A stretch of DNA of 64,000 bases from Nitrospira sp. (lineage in GTDB: Bacteria > Nitrospirota > Nitrospiria > Nitrospirales > Nitrospiraceae): NCBI GenBank assembly GCA_024998625.1, contig JACOEL010000003.1, forward strand, positions 1 to 64,000, given 5' to 3'. Numbering within the stretch: position 1 is the stretch's first letter; each line of letters begins with the position of its first letter. The position numbers and the translations under genes were made by a program. Under the pieces are notes generated by a model. The model searched no databases and was not told where the DNA came from. It was given only the letters and a program-made list of their open reading frames with translations. This document shows positions 18,354 to 26,671 of this stretch, piece after piece.

Positions 18354-19616
18354 ATGAATGACTTTCAGTATCGGGAAGGTGAACTCTATTGCGAGGGTGT
18401 ACCGCTCTCGCGCATTGCGAAAGAGGTCGGGACTCCTTGTTATGTGTATAGCCACCACACGCTTGTTCGGCACTTCCGCGTCTACGATAGTGCCTTTCAG
18501 AACATTCCTCACATTGTCGCCTTTGCCATGAAGGCCAATTCCAATTTGGCGGTGCTTCGTCTTATGGCCAAGGAAGGGAGTGGCGTCGATATCGTCTCCG
18601 GAGGAGAACTATTTCGTGCGCTGAAGGCAGGGGTGACTCCCGGGAAGATCGTGTTCGCCGGAGTCGGGAAGAAGCCGGAGGAAATCCGCGACGCCTTGAA
18701 GGCGGATATCCTCATGTTCAATGTGGAATCTTCTGCGGAGCTGCAGGCCATCAATGACGTCGCGGCGTCCATGGGCGTCAAGGCGCGCGTGGCGTTGCGT
18801 ATCAATCCCGACATCGATCCGAAAACCCATCCCTATATTTCCACGGGCTTGAAGAAGAGCAAGTTCGGGATTGCTGCAGATCGTGCCATCCAGGAATTCA
18901 AGGCAGCCGCAGTGTTCAGCCACATCGAAGTGGTGGGTTTACACGCACATATCGGGTCGCAATTGACGCAAGTCGCCCCCTTCGTCGAGTCGCTGAAGAA
19001 AGTGTTGGCGATGGTGCAGACCCTGGCCGAGCAGGGAATTCCTATTCGTTATCTGAATATCGGCGGCGGTCTGGGGATTACGTATTCCGACGAAACCCCT
19101 CCGGAACCGAAAGATTTGGCGGCGGCGATTTTTCCGCTGGTGCGTGACCTGAAGTGTGTCCTGATCATGGAACCTGGTCGTGTGATCGTCGGGAATGCCG
19201 GCGTGTTGCTCACGAAGGTGTTGTATACGAAGGACGGCGAAACTAAACGGTTCCTGATTGTGGATGCGGCGATGAACGACCTGATTCGTCCCAGCCTATA
19301 TGATGCACATCACGATATCCGTCCGGTGTATGAAAATGTGGCGCGTGGCGCGAAGGAGACCGTCGATGTGGTCGGGCCAGTATGTGAATCCGGTGATTTC
19401 CTGGCCAAGGACCGTGTTGTACCGCAAATGAATGCTGGTGATCTCATGGCCGTGATGAGTGCGGGCGCCTATGGGTTCGTCATGTCGTCGAATTACAATT
19501 CGCGACCTCGTGTGCCGGAGGTGCTGGTTCATGAAGGGCAGATCCACGTCATTCGCGCGCGGGAGAGTTACGACGACTTGGTGCACGGCGAGCAGATACC
19601 GGCGTTTCTTTCCTAG
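18354..19616 (+). CDS. lysA: Diaminopimelate decarboxylase
   Basis: It decarboxylates meso-diaminopimelate to lysine, the last step of the pathway. The 420-residue fold-III PLP enzyme has the Schiff-base lysine in FAMKANSN, HAHIGSQ, NIGGGLGI, EPGRVIVGNAG, and the active-site Cys of the other subunit in VCESGDF. I chose ATG 18354 because GAGG lies nine bases upstream; in-frame TTG 18339 and ATG 18345 are alternatives. dapA and dapB follow. Confidence 0.96.
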   Translation: MNDFQYREGELYCEGVPLSRIAKEVGTPCYVYSHHTLVRHFRVYDSAFQNIPHIVAFAMKANSNLAVLRLMAKEGSGVDIVSGGELFRALKAGVTPGKIVFAGVGKKPEEIRDALKADILMFNVESSAELQAINDVAASMGVKARVALRINPDIDPKTHPYISTGLKKSKFGIAADRAIQEFKAAAVFSHIEVVGLHAHIGSQLTQVAPFVESLKKVLAMVQTLAEQGIPIRYLNIGGGLGITYSDETPPEPKDLAAAIFPLVRDLKCVLIMEPGRVIVGNAGVLLTKVLYTKDGETKRFLIVDAAMNDLIRPSLYDAHHDIRPVYENVARGAKETVDVVGPVCESGDFLAKDRVVPQMNAGDLMAVMSAGAYGFVMSSNYNSRPRVPEVLVHEGQIHVIRARESYDDLVHGEQIPAFLS

Positions 19617-19652
19617 GTCTCAGTAATAACTGTCTTCCTTATGGAGCCTCCC

Positions 19653-20525
19653 ATGTTCGCAGGATCTCTTGTCGCCATTGTGACGCCGTTTAAAAACGGT
19701 CAGCTCGATGAAAAGTGCCTCGGGGACCTCATCGAATGGCAGATCACCAGCGGTACGCAAGGGATTGTCCCCTGCGGTACGACTGGCGAGTCTGCCACGT
19801 TGACACATGCCGAACACGATCGTGTGGTGGCGTTTACGGTTGACGTTGCCAGGCGACGAGTCCCGGTGATTGCGGGAACGGGATCAAATAGCACTCAGGA
19901 AGCGATTGCTCTGACCAAGCACGCGAAAGCGGCGGGGGCCGATGGCGCACTGCTGATCACGCCCTATTACAATAAGCCGACGCAGGAAGGACTATTTCTG
20001 CACTACAAGGCGGTCGCGGAGGCAGTCGATTTGCCCCTTGTTCTCTATAATATTCCCGGGCGAACCGGCGTAAATATGATGCCAAGCACTGTCTCACGAT
20101 TGACAGCGTGCCCAACGATTGTTGCCATTAAAGAAGGAAGCGGCTCGGTTCAGCAGGCATCCGAAATCATACAGCTTTGCGGGGAGCGTCTGACCGTGCT
20201 GGCGGGAGATGATGCATTGACCCTGCCGATGATGGCCGTGGGTGGCAAGGGAGTGATCACGGTGACGGCCAATCTGGTACCCGGTGATATGGCCGAGTTG
20301 GTCAATGCATTTTTAGCCGGTCGAGTTGATGATGCGCGGGCGATGCATTATCGGCTCTATCCGCTGTTTACGGCCCTCTTTTATGAAACCAACCCCATTC
20401 CTGTAAAAGAAGCGTTGCATATGATGGGCAAGATCGACCGCGAGATGCGGTTGCCGCTATGTCAAATGGGAACCGACAATAGAGAAAAACTTCGGCATGT
20501 GATGAAAGAGGCCGGGCTGGTGTAG
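19653..20525 (+). CDS. dapA: 4-hydroxy-tetrahydrodipicolinate synthase
   Basis: It condenses pyruvate with aspartate semialdehyde, the committed step to diaminopimelate and lysine. The 290-residue TIM barrel has GTTGESATL, YYNKPTQEG, the catalytic Tyr in YNIPGRTG and the Schiff-base Lys in IKEGSGS. ATG 19653 is preceded by GGAG; an upstream ATG at 19641 is less favoured. It sits between lysA and dapB with gaps of about 35 and 30 bases. Confidence 0.96.
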   Translation: MFAGSLVAIVTPFKNGQLDEKCLGDLIEWQITSGTQGIVPCGTTGESATLTHAEHDRVVAFTVDVARRRVPVIAGTGSNSTQEAIALTKHAKAAGADGALLITPYYNKPTQEGLFLHYKAVAEAVDLPLVLYNIPGRTGVNMMPSTVSRLTACPTIVAIKEGSGSVQQASEIIQLCGERLTVLAGDDALTLPMMAVGGKGVITVTANLVPGDMAELVNAFLAGRVDDARAMHYRLYPLFTALFYETNPIPVKEALHMMGKIDREMRLPLCQMGTDNREKLRHVMKEAGLV

Positions 20526-20554
20526 TCGGTCTGCTGCTGGTAAAGGTTGTTGCC

Positions 20555-21358
20555 ATGATCAAGGTTGTTATTACTGGTGCGGCGGGACGAATGGGTTCTC
20601 GCCTCGTGTCCTTGGTAAAGGATTCTGCATTCTTGACCCTTGCAGGAGCTGTGGAGGGCAAGGGGCATCATGCGGTGGGCGAAGACTCCGGCGAAGTGGC
20701 TGGTTGTGGACGAACAGGCGTGCCGATTGTCGACGATCTTTCCAGTGTGATGGAGCGTGGGGAAGTCGTGGTAGATTTCACAACGCCTGCGGCCACACTT
20801 GGGCATTTGAAGATTGTGGCTCAACATCGACGTGGCATTGTGGTAGGGACAACCGGGTTTTCATCGTCAGAGTTGGATGAGCTCCGAAGTGTGAGCAAGC
20901 AAATCCCTTGCGTGTTTTCCCCCAATATGAGTGTGGGGGTTAATGTGATTTACAAGGTGATCGCCGAAATGGCCAAGACTCTCGGGGAGGACTACGATAT
21001 TGAAGTGATCGAAGCCCACCACCGCCTGAAGAAGGATGCTCCGAGTGGTACAGCGCTCAAAATGGCGGAGGTTCTGGCTCGCGCAGTCAATCGAGACCTT
21101 GGTCAAGTCGGCGTCTACGCGCGAAAAGGACTAATAGGTGAGCGGAAGAGGGGCGAAATCGGAATTCAGACTATTCGAGCCGGAGACATCGTCGGAGACC
21201 ATACCGTGATGTTTGGAACGATGGGCGAACGAATTGAGCTCACTCATCGTGCGAGTAGCCGGGACACTTTCGCCAGAGGGGCCCTCCGTGCCGCCCGTTG
21301 GGTTGTGAAGCAGCCACCCGGTCTCTATGACATGCTGGATGTATTGAGCCTCAAGTAA
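20555..21358 (+). CDS. dapB: 4-hydroxy-tetrahydrodipicolinate reductase
   Basis: It reduces the DapA product with NAD(P)H to tetrahydrodipicolinate. The 267-residue protein has the GAAGRMGSRL nucleotide-binding motif at residues 7-16, the GTTGF turn, and the catalytic EAHHRLKKDAPSGTAL. This is the last gene of the run. Its product feeds DapL, encoded at 33350-34525 on the opposite strand. Confidence 0.96.
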   Translation: MIKVVITGAAGRMGSRLVSLVKDSAFLTLAGAVEGKGHHAVGEDSGEVAGCGRTGVPIVDDLSSVMERGEVVVDFTTPAATLGHLKIVAQHRRGIVVGTTGFSSSELDELRSVSKQIPCVFSPNMSVGVNVIYKVIAEMAKTLGEDYDIEVIEAHHRLKKDAPSGTALKMAEVLARAVNRDLGQVGVYARKGLIGERKRGEIGIQTIRAGDIVGDHTVMFGTMGERIELTHRASSRDTFARGALRAARWVVKQPPGLYDMLDVLSLK

Positions 21359-21639
21359 CAAATCCCCCCGAGGCCGCCTTTTTTATTCCAAGACGCCTGG
21401 AATGATTTTGTGCTCCTGATATGAGAATGCGTTCGTCGCCGGGATCACTTCCTGACCATGTAAAAGCTGGGCAGACCTGGCAGTTAGCTCAACACATTGG
21501 CTAGTAGGATGAAGAAGAGGATTGCTCGGCGATGAGAGGCATCAAGTCCGGAGTGGACAAAAGGCCCGAGGAAGTTGGAGTGAACCACCTTCGGCTCAAC
21601 GCACGTGAGCGTCCTGTGAAGGATTATTGTTGCGACGGG
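21359..21639. other. Intergenic stretch after dapB with a weak hairpin
   Basis: No convincing gene is seen. After the dapB stop there is a T6 run at 21379-21384, then an ATTCCA/TGGAAT inverted repeat (21385-21390 and 21398-21403, 7-base loop) followed by GATTTTG. This could weakly end the arg-lys transcript. The rest is lower in G+C than the flanks and shows only short frames. Confidence 0.35.
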
Positions 21640-21828
21640 TTAATGTCGTGACGTGATCGGTCTCGGTTCTGCGTCAGCTGCTTTTCGTCGGCCACAGTTA
21701 AGGCACGCAAGGACTGTGATCGCCAAGCCAGCATTCAGGTCAACCGCCCGTTCAGGCAACATTGTTCCGCGGCATTTGTCACATTTATGCATTCCTGGCT
21801 TATAACATTGCGCTGTATGATAAACCAT
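21640..21828 (-). CDS. Small four-cysteine zinc-ribbon protein
   Basis: The frame gives up to 62 residues; translation may start at the internal Met (21792), giving 50. It carries CDKC and CLNC pairs about 27 residues apart, the second followed by GRRKAADAE. The layout matches short zinc-ribbon proteins. An AGGA directly abuts the internal ATG, too close for a normal ribosome site, so the longer form is possible. Stand-alone; function unknown. Confidence 0.5.
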   Translation of the reverse strand: MVYHTAQCYKPGMHKCDKCRGTMLPERAVDLNAGLAITVLACLNCGRRKAADAEPRPITSRH

Positions 21829-22017
21829 CCATCTGAAGTACTGTATAGGTATGGGAAAAGGCCCCTCATAGACACAAAAGCATCTGGGCCATTTGGTCCT
21901 AAGATTGCCCCTTACGGGATTGTTCCATGCTAGTAAGATGGCGAGGTAGGGTTCGTCACTGTTTTCACGCCATCGATGATGGCCTAATATTTAGTGGCGT
22001 TGGTGGGATGCACTACT

Positions 22018-22278
22018 ATGTATAGATTATTGCTGGTTTCTGGTTTGCTGGTGCTCCTCTACTATCTGCTTCGCAGGGCAATTAAAAAAATCAAAGAGAA
22101 TGGCGGGGCGGTGAGCCTTCAAGAAGAGCAGGCGGCTGGAAATCAAATGATTCAAGACCCGGTGTGCCGCGTGTTCATTCCTCGTGGCAATGCGGTGAGA
22201 GAGGAGATTGGAGGGCAGACCTATTATTTCTGTAGTCGCAGTTGCGCCGATGCGTTTCAGAAGCAACTTTCTAGTTAG
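22018..22278 (+). CDS. Membrane-anchored YHS-domain protein
   Basis: The 86-residue protein begins with one membrane helix (MYRLLLVSGLLVLLYYLL) and a basic stop-transfer segment. Residues about 47-85 form a YHS/TRASH-like metal-binding motif: DPVCRVFIPRGNAV, then QTYYFCSRSCADAFQ, with three cysteines. Such domains are linked to copper or other metal handling. ATG 22018 is chosen because the helix begins there. Its end overlaps the end of the lipoprotein gene on the other strand by four bases. Confidence 0.75.
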   Translation: MYRLLLVSGLLVLLYYLLRRAIKKIKENGGAVSLQEEQAAGNQMIQDPVCRVFIPRGNAVREEIGGQTYYFCSRSCADAFQKQLSS

Positions 22279-22577
22279 CAGCCCGAATAGCTAGAGTCCG
22301 AGACCAATTCGTCCTTACTGAAAAACAAAATCAACTGGCATTCGTTTGCCTTAAAGTTAAATAGCGGTGGACCTGCCTTCCCTCCCGCAATTCGATTGTA
22401 GGTCCACTTCTCTCCACCGAAGAATCGGGACGTCTTGGCATCTGGAGCGCCCAATTCCTTTTCAATCCACGCACGATCTTTCCCCTGATAACGAGTAAGC
22501 GAGGCATCGAGGTAAGGATTGTGACTACAGGCTCCGGCCAGGAGGGCGATCGCTAGAAGCCAGGCTGATTTGCGCAT
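22275..22577 (-). CDS. Small lipoprotein
   Basis: From ATG 22577 the product has 100 residues with a clear lipoprotein signal (MRKSAWLLAIALLAGAC, Cys at 17). The mature part has GKDRAWIEKELGAPDA and KWTYNR, which recalls the small alpha/beta modules of the SmpA/BamE type, a family often carrying the helix-then-GxP turn. That likeness is only suggestive. A GTG- or ATG-led extension to 22607 lacks support. Confidence 0.65.
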   Translation of the reverse strand: MRKSAWLLAIALLAGACSHNPYLDASLTRYQGKDRAWIEKELGAPDAKTSRFFGGEKWTYNRIAGGKAGPPLFNFKANECQLILFFSKDELVSDSSYSGC

Positions 22578-22695
22578 ACAGGTTGTCCTCCTGAATCCTG
22601 GGTGCAAAGCGCGACATTGGTGCTCATTGCAGAAAAAATCTTAGCGTTCACCATTCTCATCTGTCAAACAAGTCTAGCACGACCGCCCTGACTTA

Positions 22696-22724
22696 TTGCC
22701 TTGGTATCGCGTTGCTTCTACAAT
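22696..22724 (+). promoter_or_regulatory. Likely sigma70 promoter of the transaldolase gene
   Basis: TTGCCT (22696-22701) and TACAAT (22719-22724) are 17 bases apart, with four and five of six consensus matches. The transcript would start near 22731, about 45 bases before the transaldolase start. Confidence 0.5.
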
Positions 22725-22775
22725 AACTTGAGGGACGGTGGGTTCGAATGCTCAGAGCGAGGAAAGGATCTTCAA

Positions 22776-23423
22776 ATGCAAATCTATCTTGATACGGCCA
22801 ATGTGAAGGAAATCCAAGAGGGTGCCAACCTGGGCCTTATTGACGGTGTAACAACCAATCCTTCGCTTGTTGCCAAGGAAGGGCGTAGTTTCAAAGAGAT
22901 GCTTCTCGAAATCTGTAAGATGGTCGATGGTCCGATCAGCGCAGAGGTGGTTGGTGTCGAATCCGAGGGCATGATCAAAGAAGGGCGAGATCTGGCCAAG
23001 GTTCACAAGAATATCGTCGTGAAGGTGCCCCTCATCCCGGAAGGTCTTCGGGCCACAAAGAAGCTTGCGGCAGAGGGGATTCGTGTGAATGTCACCTTGT
23101 GCTTCTCACCGACGCAGGCCTTGCTGGCCGCGAAGGCGGGCGCGTGGTGTGTCTCGCCATTCATCGGTCGTCTCGACGACGTGAGTTCGGATGGAATGGC
23201 CCTGATTCGCCAGATCGTCACGATTTATAAGAATTACGATTATAAAACGCAGGTCCTCGTCGCGAGCGTTCGCCATCCGCAACACGTGGTCGAAGCAGCG
23301 TTGGCCGGGGGGCACATTTGCACGATGCCTTACGCCGTGTTTCAGCAGCTTGTGAAGCATCCGCTGACTGACATTGGGCTGAAAAAATTTCTGGCCGATT
23401 GGGATGCGATGGGAAAGAAATAG
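22776..23423 (+). CDS. tal: Transaldolase / fructose-6-phosphate aldolase family protein
   Basis: The 215-residue protein is the short single-domain transaldolase (subfamily 3B). It starts [12 protein letters not shown] and has GVTTNPSL, the Schiff-base lysine in [17 protein letters not shown], and SPFIGRLDD. It moves dihydroxyacetone units in the non-oxidative pentose-phosphate pathway, or acts as a fructose-6-phosphate aldolase; sequence alone does not separate the two. With zwf in the same window it contributes to pentose metabolism. ATG 22776 is chosen because conservation starts there. Confidence 0.9.
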   Translation: MQIYLDTANVKEIQEGANLGLIDGVTTNPSLVAKEGRSFKEMLLEICKMVDGPISAEVVGVESEGMIKEGRDLAKVHKNIVVKVPLIPEGLRATKKLAAEGIRVNVTLCFSPTQALLAAKAGAWCVSPFIGRLDDVSSDGMALIRQIVTIYKNYDYKTQVLVASVRHPQHVVEAALAGGHICTMPYAVFQQLVKHPLTDIGLKKFLADWDAMGKK

Positions 23424-23436
23424 ACTTTCGAAGCGG

Positions 23437-24135
23437 CTAATCGCTCAATGGTGCTTCGGCGAGTTTCTGCTGGGCCTTGAGAAAAACGCGGTGGAACATG
23501 GGGCGAGTCAACTTGCCGGTGAACGTGTTTTGCTGGCTGGGGTGGTATGAGCCGATCAAGGTCACACCCCAAGGCAAATCGTAGACGACCTCGTGCCCGA
23601 ACAGAGGGAGCGGACTGGGCGGGGCTAGTCCCAATTCACGGCTCGCCTTGAGATAGTGATCGAATGCAATCTTGCCCAAGGTGACGACTACACGCATTTG
23701 CTTCAATAGCCGTAGTTCGCGCAGGACAAATGGCCGGCAGGCCGCAAACTCATCAGGCGCCGGCTTGTTTGCCGGAGGCGCGCACCGGACGGTCGCGCCG
23801 ATATAGCAGTCGGTGAGAGTGAGGCCGTCATTCGCATGGATGGATGTTGCCTGGTTGGCGAACCCGAACCGGTGCAACGCTTCGTATAGCCAATCCCCGC
23901 TACGGTCTCCGGTAAATACGCGTCCGGTTCGGTTTCCCCCATGCGCTGCGGGCGCGAGGCCCAAAATGTAGAGCTTGGCGTTGGAATCTCCGAATCCAGG
24001 GACCGGCTTCCCCCAATAGGACCAGTCTCGGAACTGGCGTCGTTTATCTCTGGCCACCGCTTCTCGGTAGGCAACCAGCCGGGGGCAGCGCGTGCAGGCG
24101 ACGATGTCGTTATTGAGGATGGAGAGTGCGGACAT
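23437..24135 (-). CDS. Uracil-DNA glycosylase, family 5 (UdgB-like)
   Basis: The enzyme removes uracil or other deaminated bases from DNA. The 232-residue protein has the family-5 active-site segment GLAPAAHGGNRTGRVFTGD near residue 60, which lacks the catalytic Asp of other families. The N-terminal CTRC and later Cys residues (TDCYIGATVRC, AACRPF) are placed as iron-sulfur ligands. The last motif is GSYHPSQQNTF. It converges on the transaldolase gene with a 13-base gap. Confidence 0.87.
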   Translation of the reverse strand: MSALSILNNDIVACTRCPRLVAYREAVARDKRRQFRDWSYWGKPVPGFGDSNAKLYILGLAPAAHGGNRTGRVFTGDRSGDWLYEALHRFGFANQATSIHANDGLTLTDCYIGATVRCAPPANKPAPDEFAACRPFVLRELRLLKQMRVVVTLGKIAFDHYLKASRELGLAPPSPLPLFGHEVVYDLPWGVTLIGSYHPSQQNTFTGKLTRPMFHRVFLKAQQKLAEAPLSD

Positions 24136-24230
24136 TAAGCGGGAAGTGTACCAAAACCATGAGTTGCTTGTCCCCCGATGAGCTTGTTGCTAGCATGGGC
24201 CATCAGTCGTGACGAAAGGATATCAGGGGC

Positions 24231-25310
24231 ATGTGGAACAAAGCGCGGGGTGTTCAGGCATTTCTAGCGTGCGGCACAATGCTGTTCGGACTGTCGCTCG
24301 CCATACCGGTTCTCTCGGCGGAATCGAATTCTGCCGTATCGGCCGGCGCTAAGGCAGAGGAGAACCGGAATGCCCAGGAGTCTGATCAGGTGCCGGTCGC
24401 GCCGCCAGGCGAGTCGGAGTTGGTGCCCGAGCTTGAAGATCGACTGGTCATCCTCCCCGAAATCAAACGGGAGGGAGAGCGCTTCTTCCTCAGCTCCTTC
24501 AAGCTGCCCGATAAGCTGACATTCGCCGGGCAAGCGATTCCGTTGGATAACTGGCAGGTACGCGAGCGGATCGAATACGAATTCTATCAGTTCCTAGAGG
24601 ATCAAGGTGAAAGCATCATTCTGGCGAAACGGACAGGGCGATGTTTTGCGCCGGCTGAGAAACAGCTGGCTGAGGCCGGATTGCCGGATGACTTGAAATA
24701 TATGTTGCTGGTCGAGAGCAAGTGTATCGCGGCCGCCTATTCGCGGGCCAAGGCATCAGGTCCCTGGCAGTTCATTAATTCCACAGGTCGACGGTATAAA
24801 CTCCATAACGAACGCTGGCTGGATGAACGCCGCAATCTCGAAATGTCCACCGAAGCCGCCATCAAGTATCTACGGTATCTGCGGGACCTGTATCAGGGAG
24901 ATTGGTTTTTGGCGATGGCGTCCTACAACGCCGGTGAAGACCGCGTACGGAAATTGATCAAAGAACAGAAGATCAATGACTACTGGCGCATGCACGGTCC
25001 ACGAGAGACCATGCGATATGTGGCGCGCATCATTGCGGCGAAAGAAATCTATTCCCAGCCGGAGAAGTATCTTGGTCTGACCAAGAAGGATTTGTATCCT
25101 CCGCTTGAAACAGAAACAGTGACGGTTACGATCAAGGAGCCGCAACGCCGCCTCACGGCGATCGCCGAGGAATATGGAACCTATTTTCTTGAATTGAAGA
25201 TGTTGAATCCGGAATTCACGAAGGACTACTTGCCAAAGGGCACCTACCAGGTTAAGGTGCCGCGACAGACCTGTCCGAATCGTTGTTTCAAGCAAGACAA
25301 ACTCCCATAG
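24231..25310 (+). CDS. Lytic transglycosylase, MltD/SLT type
   Basis: The 359-residue protein has a signal sequence (residues about 1-30), a low-complexity Ala/Glu linker, and an SLT catalytic domain. The catalytic Glu is in LLVESKC, followed by ASGPWQFI, then MASYNAGEDRV. It cuts the glycan strands of peptidoglycan in the periplasm. The C-terminal 60 residues (TVTVTIKEP; LTAIAEEYGTYFLELKMLNP) resemble a degenerate LysM-like module. The glycerate-kinase gene follows after five bases. Confidence 0.88.
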   Translation: MWNKARGVQAFLACGTMLFGLSLAIPVLSAESNSAVSAGAKAEENRNAQESDQVPVAPPGESELVPELEDRLVILPEIKREGERFFLSSFKLPDKLTFAGQAIPLDNWQVRERIEYEFYQFLEDQGESIILAKRTGRCFAPAEKQLAEAGLPDDLKYMLLVESKCIAAAYSRAKASGPWQFINSTGRRYKLHNERWLDERRNLEMSTEAAIKYLRYLRDLYQGDWFLAMASYNAGEDRVRKLIKEQKINDYWRMHGPRETMRYVARIIAAKEIYSQPEKYLGLTKKDLYPPLETETVTVTIKEPQRRLTAIAEEYGTYFLELKMLNPEFTKDYLPKGTYQVKVPRQTCPNRCFKQDKLP

Positions 25311-25315
25311 TCCCC

Positions 25316-26656
25316 ATGATACAAGTCGGAGTCTCGCAGCCCAGGGCACGAGCCCTTTTTGCAACACTGTTTCGTGCGGGACTGCAGGCCGTCGACCCCT
25401 ACGAGTCGGTGTGCCGTCAGATCCGCTTCCGGCGCGGGCAACTCACCATCGGTTCGCAGCGCTATCCTCTTTCACAACATCAGCGACTTGTGGTGGTCGG
25501 GGCTGGGAAGGCGTCGGGTCGCATGGCTCAGGCGTTGGAGCGGCAGCTGGGAGCGAGGATCGACACCGGACTGGTCGTGGTGAAATACGGACATGGTGTC
25601 CCGACGAAAAAGATTCGTATCCTGGAAGCCGGGCATCCGGTTCCGGATGAGGCGGGGCTCCGGGCCAGCCATGCGATGATGACATTGATCGGGACGCTGA
25701 AATCGGACGACCTGCTGATTGTCCTCTTGTCCGGTGGTGCCTCGAGTCTCCTTCCCTCCCCCGCTGCAGGAATCACCCTCAAGGACAAGCAGCTGACGAC
25801 CAAGTTGTTGTTGCGGTCCGGGGCGACCATTCAAGAAATGAACACGGTTCGCAAGCACTTGTCTTGCGTAAAAGGCGGGCAGCTTGCTGCAGCGACCTCC
25901 GCGCGTGTGACGAGTGTGATCCTCTCGGATGTGATCGGGAACGATCTTGGTACGATCGGGTCTGGTCCCACCGCGCCTGACCCCACAACATTTCGGGACG
26001 CCTGGCGGATACTGGAGCAATACGAGGTTGCCAGAAAAGTTCCGGCATCGGTACGTCGACGCCTGGAGGCGGGCATGGAGAAGACCCTGCCCGAAACTCC
26101 AAAAGCCGGCGCCGTACTCTTTCGCCGTGTGGACAATCTGCTCATTGGAGACAATCAAGCGGCTGTCGATGCCGTCGTGAAGGCCGCGAAGGGGAAGCGG
26201 CTACAGACGATTGTCCTTTCCACTACCGTTACCGGGGAAGCTCGCGAACTCGCTAAGTTTTTCGGTGCGATAGCTCGGGAGATTGCGGCACATGGTCGCC
26301 CTTTGGCTCGTCCCTGTTGTGTCATCGTCGGTGGGGAGCCCACGGTGACGATTCGAGGGCAGGGAAAGGGCGGGCGAGCCCAGGAGTTCGCCTTGGCGGC
26401 GGCATTGGAGATTGCCGGGTTGCCTGATGTATGGGTGGCAGGGTTTGCTACTGACGGCACAGACGGACCGACGTCCGTCGCAGGCGCCGTGGTAGACGGG
26501 GAAACGGTTGCGCGGGCTCGGCGCGCCAAGCTGGACCTGCTCAGCGCACTTCAGGATAACGATGCCTATCCGTGCTTCAAGAAACTCCGTGCTCATATTG
26601 TGACTGGTCCGACCGGAACCAATGTGAACGATCTTTACCTCCTCCTCGCACTCTAG
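25316..26656 (+). CDS. Glycerate 2-kinase of the MOFRL family
   Basis: It phosphorylates glycerate to 2-phosphoglycerate. The 446-residue protein shows the GckA/TtuD pattern: VVVGAGKASGRMAQALE, the LLSGGASSLLPSP loop, NTVRKHLSCVKGG, SDVIGNDLGTIGSGPTAPD, and the MOFRL domain at the end with GGEPTVTIRGQGKGGRAQE and FATDGTDGPT. ATG 25316 is chosen since the preceding residues from 25283 overlap the transglycosylase. The PEP-utilising gene begins 15 bases on, so the 2-phosphoglycerate made here could enter PEP metabolism (inference). Confidence 0.92.
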   Translation: MIQVGVSQPRARALFATLFRAGLQAVDPYESVCRQIRFRRGQLTIGSQRYPLSQHQRLVVVGAGKASGRMAQALERQLGARIDTGLVVVKYGHGVPTKKIRILEAGHPVPDEAGLRASHAMMTLIGTLKSDDLLIVLLSGGASSLLPSPAAGITLKDKQLTTKLLLRSGATIQEMNTVRKHLSCVKGGQLAAATSARVTSVILSDVIGNDLGTIGSGPTAPDPTTFRDAWRILEQYEVARKVPASVRRRLEAGMEKTLPETPKAGAVLFRRVDNLLIGDNQAAVDAVVKAAKGKRLQTIVLSTTVTGEARELAKFFGAIAREIAAHGRPLARPCCVIVGGEPTVTIRGQGKGGRAQEFALAAALEIAGLPDVWVAGFATDGTDGPTSVAGAVVDGETVARARRAKLDLLSALQDNDAYPCFKKLRAHIVTGPTGTNVNDLYLLLAL

Positions 26657-26671
26657 CTAGTATCCCCCTCT

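Noticed and set aside
22725-22760. tRNA-like GGTTCGAAT sequence
   Set aside because: The flanking bases do not form a T-stem, and no acceptor or anticodon arm fits. No tRNA was found in the window.
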